Part shown: one piece after another, positions 1 through 7,701 of the stretch | How positions within the stretch are numbered: position 1 is the first letter of the stretch | How the letters are laid out: the number at the start of each line of letters is the position of its first letter | Source: an uncultured Alphaproteobacteria bacterium | GTDB lineage: Bacteria > Pseudomonadota > Alphaproteobacteria > Minwuiales > Minwuiaceae | DNA length: 7,801 nucleotides | Direction of reading: 5' to 3' | Assembly (NCBI GenBank): GCA_913064755.1 | Contig: CAJYBQ010000137.1 | Location: 1-7,801, forward strand | Notes under the pieces: model-generated | What the model was told of the DNA's origin: nothing | The model's input: only the letters and a program-made list of their open reading frames with translations | The model's database searches: none | Program-made: the position numbers and the translations under genes

Positions 1-199
1 CGAGGCGGGGGCAGCGAGCACGCACACACGGGGTGGGCGTCCGGTGCGCGGCACGGCCCCGAACTTGGCCCTGCCACCCGGCTCCAACATGTGCTCAGAC
101 TCCAGGCGTGGGGTGGGGTTCGAGTGCAGTCCGGAGATCGCGTGCGACAACCACCTGAGCGCCCCCCCCCCGACGCCGCAGTAGTGCTATCACTGCTAC
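1..199. other. Degraded left edge: frame-scattered remnant of the sulfatase gene
   Basis: No intact reading frame covers this stretch, although a homologous sulfatase would run through it without a break. A TAG at 182-184 lies in frame with the downstream sulfatase, and just after it the frame reads Cys-Tyr-His-Cys-Tyr before the GTG at 200. Sulfatases of this type normally carry a Gly-Tyr-His shortly before the Asp-Met/Leu-Val/Ala-Asp helix, so Tyr-His is probably genuine coding sequence. Further left, one frame reads Asp-Asn-His-Leu and then Pro-rich codons through a run of ten C at 162-171, while another shows a Gly-Phe-Glu. Both resemble pieces of the expected protein in shifted frames. 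I infer indel errors near a contig end, not a biological disruption. No promoter or start region can be read here. Confidence 0.55.
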
Positions 200-1888
200 G
201 TGGACATGGTCGACTGGGCCATGAACATGGTCCGCGGCACCACGTCCCTGGTCCCGGAACGCCCCTTCTTCATGTACATGGCCTTCGGGGCCACCCACTC
301 CCCGCACCAGGCCCCGCAGGACTACCTGGACAAGTACCGTGGCCGCTTCGATGACGGCTGGGACGCGGCGCGGGAGGAATGGTATTCCCGCCAGAAGGCT
401 TCCGGCATCATCCCGTCGAACACCAGGCTGGCACCGCGCAACCGTGGCGTCGAGGCATGGGACGACCTGCCGTCGAACCACCAGGCCTTTGCCAACCGCC
501 TGCAGGAAGCCTTCGCCGGCATGCTGGACCATACCGACCACCAGATCGGGCGCATGGTGGCCTTCCTGGAAGAGATCGGGCGACTGGATGACACGATGAT
601 CATCGTCATGTCGGACAATGGTGCCAGCCAGGAAGGTCAGTCGACCGGCGTGTTCGACGAAATGCGTCATTTCAATCAGTTACACGAAGACGTTGACGAA
701 GCAGTCAAGCATCTGGACCTGATCGGCGGGCCGCGCAGCCACTCCAACATTCCCTGGGGCTGGGCGCAGGCGGGCAATGCGCCGCTGAAATGGTACAAGC
801 AGAACACCCATGGTGGCGGCACCCGTGATCCGCTGATCATCCACTGGCCCGATGGGTTGAAGGGGCAGGAGGGACAGATCCGTCGCCCCTTCGCCTATGC
901 CACCGACATTGCCGCCACCATCCTGGATGTCGCGGGCGTCGGCATGCCCGACGAGGTCGCCGGCGTCGAACAGATTCCCATGTCCGGCATCAGCCTGCGG
1001 GACACCCTGACCGACCCTGACGCCAAGCCCGACCGCGATGCCCAGTACATGGAGATGCTGGGCCATCGCGGCATCTGGATGGACGGCTGGAAGGCCGTCA
1101 CCTGGCATCGTCGTGGCAAGGATTTCAATGATGACCAGTGGGAACTTTACAATCTGGATGAAGATTTTTCCGAATGCGATGACCTGGCGGAGCGGGAACC
1201 GTCGAAGCTGAAGGAACTGACCGACCGCTGGTGGGTGGAGGCGGAACGCCACGGCGTGCTGCCGCTGGACGACCGGGGCGCAGGCATGCTGTTCCGGGCC
1301 TCCCGCCTGCCCGGCACCCCGACCGCGCGGCGGCGCTATGTCTATCATCCGCCGATCAGCCACATCGTGTCGGATGCCTGCCCCAGTGCGGCCCGGTCAT
1401 TCACCATCACGGCGACCATCGTTCACCCGGCGAGCGGGTCCAAGGTGGATGGCGGCGATGGGGCGATCATCGCACGGGGAACCATCAACAGCGGCTTCGC
1501 GCTGTATGTCAGCCAGGGCAAGGTGGTGTTCGACTACAACTGCTTCCGCGAACACAGCCGGGTGGAAATGCCGACCGGGCTTGCCCCCGGCACGCACGAG
1601 ATCGTGGTGCAGGTGGACCGCAATGCCGACCAGTCCGCAACCGCCACCCTTTCCGTCGATGGTGTCGAGGCCGGCACCGCACATATCCCCATGCTGCTGC
1701 GAATCATTTCCTCCACGGGGATGGATTTCGGACGGTCCAACGCACCGGTCACCGACGACTACCTGGCCCCGTTCGCCTATCCCGGCACGATCCACAAGGT
1801 GGTGATCCAGCTGCCCGAGATCGCGTCGGCCAGGGACCGGAAGGCGGAGGTGGAGGCGGAGGCGCGGGCCGCGATGACACGGCAATAG
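200..1888 (+). CDS. Arylsulfatase (sulfatase family), 5'-truncated, with C-terminal LamG-like domain
   Basis: This enzyme hydrolyses sulfate esters using a formylglycine residue and a divalent metal. The visible 562 codons match the middle and end of an arylsulfatase that is normally about 770 residues. The first roughly 200 residues, with the Cys-x-Pro-x-Arg formylglycine site and any signal peptide, are missing, so location in the cell cannot be judged. Counting from the GTG at 200, I see the substrate-site His in ATHSPHQAP (His33), the metal-binding MSDNGASQEG (137-146), the Lys/His stretch LKWYKQNTHGGGTRDP (about 196-209), and the MLGHRGIWMDGWKAVTW and WELYNLDEDFSE segments typical of the family. 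Residues 400-538 look like a beta-rich LamG/concanavalin-A-like module. The GTG is an internal codon, not the native start. The exact substrate cannot be read from sequence. Confidence 0.9.
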   Translation: MDMVDWAMNMVRGTTSLVPERPFFMYMAFGATHSPHQAPQDYLDKYRGRFDDGWDAAREEWYSRQKASGIIPSNTRLAPRNRGVEAWDDLPSNHQAFANRLQEAFAGMLDHTDHQIGRMVAFLEEIGRLDDTMIIVMSDNGASQEGQSTGVFDEMRHFNQLHEDVDEAVKHLDLIGGPRSHSNIPWGWAQAGNAPLKWYKQNTHGGGTRDPLIIHWPDGLKGQEGQIRRPFAYATDIAATILDVAGVGMPDEVAGVEQIPMSGISLRDTLTDPDAKPDRDAQYMEMLGHRGIWMDGWKAVTWHRRGKDFNDDQWELYNLDEDFSECDDLAEREPSKLKELTDRWWVEAERHGVLPLDDRGAGMLFRASRLPGTPTARRRYVYHPPISHIVSDACPSAARSFTITATIVHPASGSKVDGGDGAIIARGTINSGFALYVSQGKVVFDYNCFREHSRVEMPTGLAPGTHEIVVQVDRNADQSATATLSVDGVEAGTAHIPMLLRIISSTGMDFGRSNAPVTDDYLAPFAYPGTIHKVVIQLPEIASARDRKAEVEAEARAAMTRQ

Positions 1889-1976
1889 GGCTGCGACCGA
1901 CGGCCGTTTCACCGGCGCCTGACGGGCACCGAGTTCGCCGATGGCCTCGCCCCCTCGCCCGCGCTATAAGCGGCGG

Positions 1977-2570
1977 ATGATTGATTTTGACCCCGATGAG
2001 GATTTTTCCGGCGCGGATCTGCCACCGACCCTGCGCGCCGTGGGCCTGTTTGCGCAGACCCTGCCACAGGTTGCCTGGTTCCATCGCCTCGGCGAACTGC
2101 TGAGTGCCGAGGAAGCCGAAGCCGCCCATGCCTACCTGTCGGCGCTCGGCTTTCCCGAGGCCGGTCCGGCAGAGGTCGGCGACTGGATGGAGGCGGAGGA
2201 AGCCGCCAACAACCGCGACTGGAACGGTGCCGGTTGGGAGGCGGAGGAACAGTTGCGCGCCGCCCTGTCGGTGCAGGCCGTCGAACTGGTCGGTGATGAA
2301 CAGGCTGTCCTGGTCGCCCTGACCCATGTCACCAGCCAGGCATCCGACGTCGTGCATGCGGCTGCCGCACAGGCCGCGTCCCGCTTCGGCATCGATGACG
2401 AAGGCCTGATCCGCGCCGCCGCCGGTGCCGCGACCCAGGCGGCCTACCTGGCCGCCTTGGTGCTGGCCGCGGGCGAGGACGAGGAACATGCCTTCGCCCA
2501 CAAGTTCAGACTGTTCGAAGCCGGGCGCTGGCCGCTGGGCGTGAGCGGTGCCACCCTGAACATCTTCTGA
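1977..2570 (+). CDS. Conserved-looking hypothetical protein upstream of xth
   Basis: I do not recognise a named domain in this 197-residue acidic protein. It starts MIDFDPDEDF, has a helical, Ala/Glu-rich middle, and includes Asp/Trp-rich DWMEAEEAANNRDWNGAGWE (69-88). Its C-terminal half looks most conserved: an alpha-helical core THVTSQASDVVHAAAAQAA (116-134), IRAAAGAATQAAYLAALVLAAG (145-166), then HKFRLFEAGRWPLGV (175-189). There is no signal peptide or membrane segment, so it is probably cytosolic. The ATG at 1977 is preferred because the protein sequence becomes family-like from there. An in-frame ATG at 1941 would add 12 basic residues, and neither start has a clear Shine-Dalgarno. It ends 45 bp before xth, so cotranscription is plausible. 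The reading frame is intact with codon use like its neighbours, so I am confident it is a real gene, but its function is unknown. Confidence 0.75.
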   Translation: MIDFDPDEDFSGADLPPTLRAVGLFAQTLPQVAWFHRLGELLSAEEAEAAHAYLSALGFPEAGPAEVGDWMEAEEAANNRDWNGAGWEAEEQLRAALSVQAVELVGDEQAVLVALTHVTSQASDVVHAAAAQAASRFGIDDEGLIRAAAGAATQAAYLAALVLAAGEDEEHAFAHKFRLFEAGRWPLGVSGATLNIF

Positions 2571-2615
2571 TCGATTCTCCGCCCTCTCCCGGATCACTGA
2601 CCACAGGCTGCCCCA

Positions 2616-3419
<804 letters not shown>

Positions 3420-3523
3420 TCCACGGACAGGGGGCGGTTGCAGTAAATCGTCTGGACTGATCAGGCACAGATCGCTGATCGTGGTGCTCGCCTGACCTTT
3501 TCCCCAGCCTGCGCTGTCCCCCG

Positions 3524-4786
3524 ATGAAACCCAAGATTCTGACGACCCTGCCGACCTACACGCGTCACCTGTTCCTGGCCGACGTGATCGCGGGGGTGAC
3601 GGTCGCAATGGTTGCGCTGCCGCTCTCGATCGCGATCGCCATCGCGTCCGGCGCCAACCCCGCGACGGGCCTGGTGACAGCAGTGGTCGCCGTGGTCCTG
3701 ATCCCCGTCCTGGGCGGCAGCCGGGTACAGATCGGCGGTCCCACCGGGGCCTTCATCGTCGTGGTCTACGGCGTGATCGCCACCCACGGCTTCGACGGGC
3801 TGGTGCTGGCCACGCTGATGGCGGGCGTGATCCTGCTTGTCGCCGCCTTCCTTCGCGCCGGCGCACTGGTCGCACATGTGCCCGAGGCCGTGATCAACGG
3901 CTTCACGATCGGGATCGCGGTCATCATCGCCACCAGCCAGTTGAAGGACCTGCTGGGGCTGGACCTGGCAAACGTGCCTGCCGATTTCCTGCCGAAGGTA
4001 TCGGCGCTGATCTCCGTCAGCGACAGCTTCAACGCCTACGCCCTGGGTGTCGGCCTGGCCACGGCCGCGATCATCATCGCCATGCGGAAGTGCGCGCCGA
4101 GGTTTCCCGGCCTGATCGTCGCCGTCGCGATCACATCCATCGCGGTGGCGGTACTGGACCTGCCGGTCGACACGATCCTGTCGCGGTTCGGCGCATTGCC
4201 CGACAGCCTGCCCATGCCCGTGCTGCCGGTGATCACGCTGGAACGCCTGACCGAACTGCTGCCATCGGCCTTCGTCATTGCCTTTCTTGCCGGTGTCGAA
4301 TCCCTGCTCTCTGCCATCGTCGCCGACCGACTGATCAGCGGCAACTATCGCCCCAACGCCGAACTGCTTGCCCAGGGCGCCGCAAACATCGGGTCGGCGC
4401 TGTTCGGCGGACTGCCCGCGACCGGGGCGATTGCCCGAACCGCGACGAATGTCCGCGCAGGCGGCAAGACGCCGGTTTCGGGCATCGTCCATGCGCTGGC
4501 CGTGCTGTTCCTGATGATGATCGCCGCGCCGCTTGCCGGTCACCTGGCCCTACCGGCGCTGGCGGCCCTGTTGATCATCACCGCCTGGAACATGAGCGAG
4601 CCGGACAAGTGGGGCCAGTACCTGAAGGGCGAGATGTCGGACCGTATCCTGATCCTGCTGACGCTGGTCCTGACGATTCTCGCCGACCTGACCGTTGCCA
4701 TCGGCGTCGGCGTCGCCCTGGGGCTTGCGCTGCGCCTGCACCGCAGGAACGCGCGACCGCCAGACTGGACACCACGGGATCAGTAG
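3524..4786 (+). CDS. SulP-family inorganic anion transporter lacking a STAS domain
   Basis: This is an inner-membrane carrier of the SLC26/SulP family, which moves sulfate, bicarbonate or related anions. The 420-residue protein is almost all hydrophobic helices. Hallmarks are DVIAGVTVAMVALPLSIAIAIASG (20-43), VQIGGPTGAF (68-77), VPEAVINGFTIGIAVIIATSQL (119-140), FLAGVESLLSAIVAD (254-268), NAELLAQGAANIGSALFGG (278-296), the GAIARTATNVRAGGKTPVSGI segment (301-321), and ADLTVAIGVGVALGLAL (387-403). Typical members are about 550-600 residues and end in a cytoplasmic STAS domain. This one stops after a 15-20-residue basic tail, and only 80 bp separate it from the convergent aminotransferase, so no STAS fragment has been lost by frameshift here. 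The ATG at 3524 is the only start codon after an upstream in-frame stop at 3476-3478. Substrate cannot be told from sequence. Confidence 0.93.
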   Translation: MKPKILTTLPTYTRHLFLADVIAGVTVAMVALPLSIAIAIASGANPATGLVTAVVAVVLIPVLGGSRVQIGGPTGAFIVVVYGVIATHGFDGLVLATLMAGVILLVAAFLRAGALVAHVPEAVINGFTIGIAVIIATSQLKDLLGLDLANVPADFLPKVSALISVSDSFNAYALGVGLATAAIIIAMRKCAPRFPGLIVAVAITSIAVAVLDLPVDTILSRFGALPDSLPMPVLPVITLERLTELLPSAFVIAFLAGVESLLSAIVADRLISGNYRPNAELLAQGAANIGSALFGGLPATGAIARTATNVRAGGKTPVSGIVHALAVLFLMMIAAPLAGHLALPALAALLIITAWNMSEPDKWGQYLKGEMSDRILILLTLVLTILADLTVAIGVGVALGLALRLHRRNARPPDWTPRDQ

Positions 4787-4866
4787 TCGCCCGGACCGGT
4801 GCCCCGAACACGCGCCAGGGGCAGGACCTGGACCGCAAATGTCCCGCGCCGCCCCGTTGTGCCAGG

Positions 4867-6048
4867 TCAGGCGGAGGCGATGTTCTCGCTCAGCCAGCGC
4901 TTCATGCGCACCATGGCTTCCTCGATGTTCTCGATGGAACTGGCGCAACTGAACCGCAGGTAGCCTTCGCCAAAGCGCCCGAAGCTGGTACCCGCGATGG
5001 CCGCCACGCCGGTTTCCTGCAACAGGCGATCCTGCAGGGTTCCGCTGTCGATGCCGGTGCCGGTGATGTTGGGGAACGCATAGAATGCGCCCTTCGGCAT
5101 GACGCAGGACACGCCGGGCATGTCATTCAGCAAGGCAACCATGCGCTGGCGGCGCTGATCGAATGCGGCCACCATTTCCCCCACCGCGTCCTGCGGTCCT
5201 TCCAGCGCGGCAATCCCGGCGAACTGGGTTGCGGCGTTGACGCAGGAATGGGTGTTCACGGCCAGCTTGCCGGCCAGCGGGGCCAGCGCCGCGGGCCAGA
5301 GCCCCCAGCCCAGCCGCCAGCCGGTCATGGCATAGGTCTTGGACCAGCCGTCCAGCACGATCAGCCGGTCGCGGATCGACGGGTAGTCCAGCAGGGTGAC
5401 GTGATCCAGCCCGTCGTAGGTCATGCAGGAATAGATCTCGTCGGACATGATCGCGACGTCGGGAAACCGCGCCAGCCCCGCAACCAGGGTGTCGATCTCC
5501 GCCCGCGGCACCACACCACCGGTCGGGTTGGCGGGGGAATTCAGGATGATCAGCCGGGTCCGGTCCGTGATCTGCCCCAGCACCTCCTCGGCCGAGAAGC
5601 TGAAACCATTGGCTTCATGCAGGCGGATCGGCACGGCCGTCGCGCCGGAGAATTCGATCATGGAGCGATAGATCGGAAATCCGGGATCGGGGTACATGAT
5701 CTCGGCCCCGGCCTCGCCGAACATCAGCATCGCGAAGGCCATGGTGACCTTGCCCCCCGGCACGCAGACGATGTGATCGGGGTCCACGTCGGCACCGTGA
5801 CGGCGGTGAATGTCGGCTGCAACAGCGGCGCGGAGTTCGGGAATGCCATTGGCAGGCGTGTAGCCATGGTGGCCATCGGCCAGCGCCTTGCGCCCGGCCT
5901 CCACGATGTGCGCCGGTGTCGGAAAATCGGGCTGGCCGATGCCCAGGTTGATCACCGACTTTCCCGCGGCGGCGAGCGCGTTGGCGCGCGCCAGCACCTC
6001 GAAGGCCGTCTCGGTTCCCAGTTCCGCCATGCGACCGCTGAGTTTCAT
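4867..6048 (-). CDS. PLP-dependent aminotransferase, class I/II (aspartate aminotransferase-like)
   Basis: This is a fold-type I pyridoxal-phosphate enzyme that transfers an amino group between an amino acid and a 2-oxo acid. The 393 residues are standard length and complete. Visible motifs are LGIGQPDFPTP (35-45), GYTPANGIPELR (62-73), the cofactor-contact region SPANPTGG (171-178, Asn174), SDEIYSCMTYDG (202-213, Asp203 and Tyr206), the Schiff-base Lys237 in WSKTYAMTGWRLGW with Arg245, and the substrate-carboxylate Arg365 in GYLRFSCASS. The segment VPGGKVTMAFAMLMFGE followed by MYPDPGFPIYRSM (about 96-130) marks a subgroup distinct from classical AspC, so the amino donor is uncertain. GGGGAG nine bases upstream (6058-6063, minus strand) supports this ATG. 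The gene converges with SulP and diverges from the SDR, so it is probably transcribed alone. Confidence 0.94.
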   Translation of the reverse strand: MKLSGRMAELGTETAFEVLARANALAAAGKSVINLGIGQPDFPTPAHIVEAGRKALADGHHGYTPANGIPELRAAVAADIHRRHGADVDPDHIVCVPGGKVTMAFAMLMFGEAGAEIMYPDPGFPIYRSMIEFSGATAVPIRLHEANGFSFSAEEVLGQITDRTRLIILNSPANPTGGVVPRAEIDTLVAGLARFPDVAIMSDEIYSCMTYDGLDHVTLLDYPSIRDRLIVLDGWSKTYAMTGWRLGWGLWPAALAPLAGKLAVNTHSCVNAATQFAGIAALEGPQDAVGEMVAAFDQRRQRMVALLNDMPGVSCVMPKGAFYAFPNITGTGIDSGTLQDRLLQETGVAAIAGTSFGRFGEGYLRFSCASSIENIEEAMVRMKRWLSENIASA

Positions 6049-6057
6049 CTGCCACCA

Positions 6058-6063
6058 CTCCCC
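6058..6063 (-). promoter_or_regulatory. Ribosome binding site of the aminotransferase gene
   Basis: The minus strand reads GGGGAG here, nine bases before the ATG whose first base is 6048. It supports the full 393-residue start over the internal Met7. Confidence 0.6.
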
Positions 6064-6207
6064 ATCTTCAAGGTCCTGCTGTTTTCATAGAATGATTGCG
6101 GGCAGGTCGAAAGCCCCGCGACCGGGCCTTGCCGTGTTTCACCCTTCTCCATCACGCCGGTTTGTGGTCAGGTTCGGTAACGCGAAACAAGAGAACGATA
6201 GAAGATC
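6064..6207. promoter_or_regulatory. Divergent intergenic region between aminotransferase and SDR genes
   Basis: The two start codons face away from each other, so the promoters of both transcripts should lie here. On the minus strand TTTCGA (6107-6112) and TATGAA (6084-6089) are separated by 17 bases. They match the sigma-70 consensus at three and four of six positions, which is weak support. On the plus strand I see no convincing -35/-10 pair. An imperfect inverted repeat (GGTTCG/CGAAAC) lies about 6174-6187, just upstream of the SDR ribosome binding site, and could be an operator, though chance is equally likely. An ATG at 6096 in the SDR frame is not used in my view, because the SDR fold begins at 6222. 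Confidence 0.35.
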
Positions 6208-6213
6208 GGGAGG
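6208..6213 (+). promoter_or_regulatory. Ribosome binding site of the SDR gene
   Basis: GGGAGG lies eight bases before the ATG at 6222. It decides the start in favour of MQDLAGKVAFVTG, and against the in-frame ATG 126 bases upstream. Confidence 0.75.
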
Positions 6214-6221
6214 TCTCGAAC

Positions 6222-7079
6222 ATGCAGGATCTGGCGGGCAAGGTTGCCTTCGTCACCGGTGCGGCCAGCGGTATCGGCCTGGCCATTGCGCGGTCGATGC
6301 ATCAATCGGGCATGAAGGTCATGCTGGCCGACATCGATGCAGACGGTCTGGCGCAGGCGGCGTCGGAACTCGAAGGCAGCGCCACCGTGATCTGCGATGT
6401 GCGCGACCCTGCATCGGTGCAGGCGGCGGCGGATGCCACCATCGAAACCTTCGGCAAGGTCCACGCGGTCGTGAACAATGCCGGTGTCGGCCTCGGCGGC
6501 AGGCCCGGCAGCATTCCGCTGGAGGACTGGCGCTGGATTGTCGACATCAACCTGATGGGCGTCGTCCACGGGGTGGAAATCTTCACGCCGCTGATCCGGT
6601 CCCACGGCGAAGGCGGTCATTTCATCAATACCGCGTCCATGGCCGGACATTGGGCGCACCCGAACATGGGTCCCTATTGCGCCACGAAGTTCGCCGTCGT
6701 CGGGTATTCGGAATGCCTGCACGAGGCGCTGGCACCGGAAGGTATCGGCGTGTCCGTGCTCTGCCCGGGCTTCGTGCGGACGAACATCGCCAACGGCGGG
6801 ATCAACCGCCCGTCGGGCACGGAGATTCCCCGCGTGATCCCGCAGGGTGGCGAAAGCGGCGGTGTTCCGGCCGACGCCTCCGACCTGGTGGCCAACGGCA
6901 TGCCGCCGGAGGTGCTGGGCGACTGGGTGATCGAATGCATGCAGCGGGACGCGCGCTACATCTTCACCCACCCGGACATGGGCCCGCTGATCGACGGCCG
7001 GCACGCGATGATCAAGGCCGAGTTCGAACGCAGCGCGGCCAATGCCACGCTCCGGGCGAACCAGACATCACAGGGTTGA
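6222..7079 (+). CDS. Short-chain dehydrogenase/reductase, probably NAD(H)-dependent
   Basis: This is a Rossmann-fold oxidoreductase of the classical SDR family, acting in the cytoplasm on an alcohol or carbonyl substrate. It has 285 residues, slightly longer than the usual 250. Motifs are TGAASGIG (12-19) for the dinucleotide, Asp37 at the end of the second strand, which favours NAD over NADP, NNAG (85-88), the active-site Asn110, Ser139 in NTASMAG, Tyr152-x-x-x-Lys156 in PYCATK, and CPGFV (181-185). The catalytic tetrad is therefore complete. The extra C-terminal part holds FTHPDMGPLIDGRHAMIKAEF (249-269), a tail seen in one SDR subgroup. The start at 6222 puts the Rossmann strand at residue 8, as usual. 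The hydrolase gene begins 13 bp after the stop, so the two are probably one operon. The substrate cannot be named from sequence. Confidence 0.93.
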   Translation: MQDLAGKVAFVTGAASGIGLAIARSMHQSGMKVMLADIDADGLAQAASELEGSATVICDVRDPASVQAAADATIETFGKVHAVVNNAGVGLGGRPGSIPLEDWRWIVDINLMGVVHGVEIFTPLIRSHGEGGHFINTASMAGHWAHPNMGPYCATKFAVVGYSECLHEALAPEGIGVSVLCPGFVRTNIANGGINRPSGTEIPRVIPQGGESGGVPADASDLVANGMPPEVLGDWVIECMQRDARYIFTHPDMGPLIDGRHAMIKAEFERSAANATLRANQTSQG

Positions 7080-7083
7080 AGGA
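7079..7083 (+). promoter_or_regulatory. Ribosome binding site of the MBL-fold hydrolase gene
   Basis: AAGGA overlaps the last base of the SDR stop codon and lies nine bases before the ATG at 7093. It favours this start over an in-frame ATG at 7042 inside the SDR gene, and supports translational linkage of the pair. Confidence 0.65.
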
Positions 7084-7092
7084 CCAGGCAGC

Positions 7093-7701
7093 ATGGCCGA
7101 CCTGATCGATCTGAGCTCTCGCATCATCGACGAAGGTGCCGAACAGGCACCGGGGATGCTGAACCGCGTGACCCGCGAACTGTCCGAAGTTGCCGATGGC
7201 GTCGCGGTCGTGGAGGCTTTCAGCCACGTCGTCAGCTTCCGGACCGACGACGGGCTGGTGCTGTTCGACACCAGCCTGCAGGCGCACGCCCCGGCGATCA
7301 TCAAGGCCCTGCGCGGCTGGTCGAAGGATCCCGTCCATTCCATTGCCTTCACCCACGGCCACGTCGACCACATCGGCGGCACCCAGGCGTTCCTGGACGA
7401 GGCGGCGGACAGTGGCAACCCGCGCCCGCGCATCATCGGGCACGAGAACGTCGGCCCGCGCATCGACCGCTATATCCGCACCGGCGGCTACAACGGCCAC
7501 ATCAACGCCCGCCAGTTCGGGGCCAATCGCCCGGGCGGCGGCAAGGTCGCCGATGCGAAGGACGGCCCGCCGCCGTTCGGACCCAGGACCTGGGTGAAGC
7601 CCGACACGACGTTCGAGAGCCGGATGAACATCCGCGTCGGCGATGAGCACATCGAGCTCTTCCACGACAAGGGCGAGACCGACGATCACCCCTGGCCTTG
7701 A
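7093..7701 (+). CDS. MBL-fold metallo-hydrolase, alkylsulfatase-like, 3'-truncated
   Basis: This is a zinc-dependent hydrolase of the metallo-beta-lactamase superfamily. The visible 202 residues contain VSFRTDDGLVLFDTSLQAHAP (47-67), the metal motif THGHVDHIGG (87-96, His88, His90, Asp92, His93), GHENVGPRIDRYIRTGGYNGHINARQFG (116-143) and FHDKGETDDHPWP (190-202). The His-Glu-Asn and Gly-Glu-Thr-Asp-Asp-His pairings resemble the alkylsulfatase group (SdsA1/BDS1-like) and point to an alkyl-sulfate or related ester, with moderate certainty. The family normally continues from Gly-Glu-Thr-Asp-Asp-His-Thr-Trp into a second metal-binding half. Here the frame meets TGA at 7699-7701, in sequence that looks error-ridden, so the stop is probably not real. 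No signal peptide is visible. It lies 13 bp after the SDR and is likely cotranscribed with it. Confidence 0.85.
   Translation: MADLIDLSSRIIDEGAEQAPGMLNRVTRELSEVADGVAVVEAFSHVVSFRTDDGLVLFDTSLQAHAPAIIKALRGWSKDPVHSIAFTHGHVDHIGGTQAFLDEAADSGNPRPRIIGHENVGPRIDRYIRTGGYNGHINARQFGANRPGGGKVADAKDGPPPFGPRTWVKPDTTFESRMNIRVGDEHIELFHDKGETDDHPWP

Noticed and set aside
3457..3480. Palindrome CTGATCAG with a second CTGATC copy between xth and SulP, considered as a terminator or operator
   Set aside because: The possible stem is 6 bp with a 10-base loop and no adjacent T run. Nothing links it to a known regulator.
3461..4543. Open frame of 360 codons on the minus strand, opposite SulP
   Set aside because: The translation is a mix of Asp, Gln, Gly and Arg repeats typical of the complement of hydrophobic helix codons, not a real protein.
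4800..4831. Possible terminator hairpins between the convergent SulP and aminotransferase genes (TGCCCC 4800-4805 with GGGGCA 4818-4823; CCAGG 4815-4819 with CCTGG 4827-4831)
   Set aside because: The stems are only 5-6 bp, mutually exclusive, and neither is followed by a T run on either strand. Chance pairing in GC-rich DNA is likely.
4090..6090. Open frame of 666 codons on the plus strand, across the end of SulP and the whole aminotransferase
   Set aside because: It overlaps two well-supported genes, its product is rich in Arg, Gly, Pro and His without motifs, and it reads antisense to the aminotransferase.
6096..6221. N-terminal extension of the SDR from the upstream ATG at 6096
   Set aside because: The extension has no family match, and the GGGAGG ribosome binding site serves the ATG at 6222, which gives the usual SDR N-terminus.
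5888..7105. Open frame of 405 codons on the plus strand, overlapping the SDR in another frame
   Set aside because: The SDR has complete catalytic motifs and a strong ribosome binding site in a different frame. This product is Arg/Gly-rich with no recognisable features.
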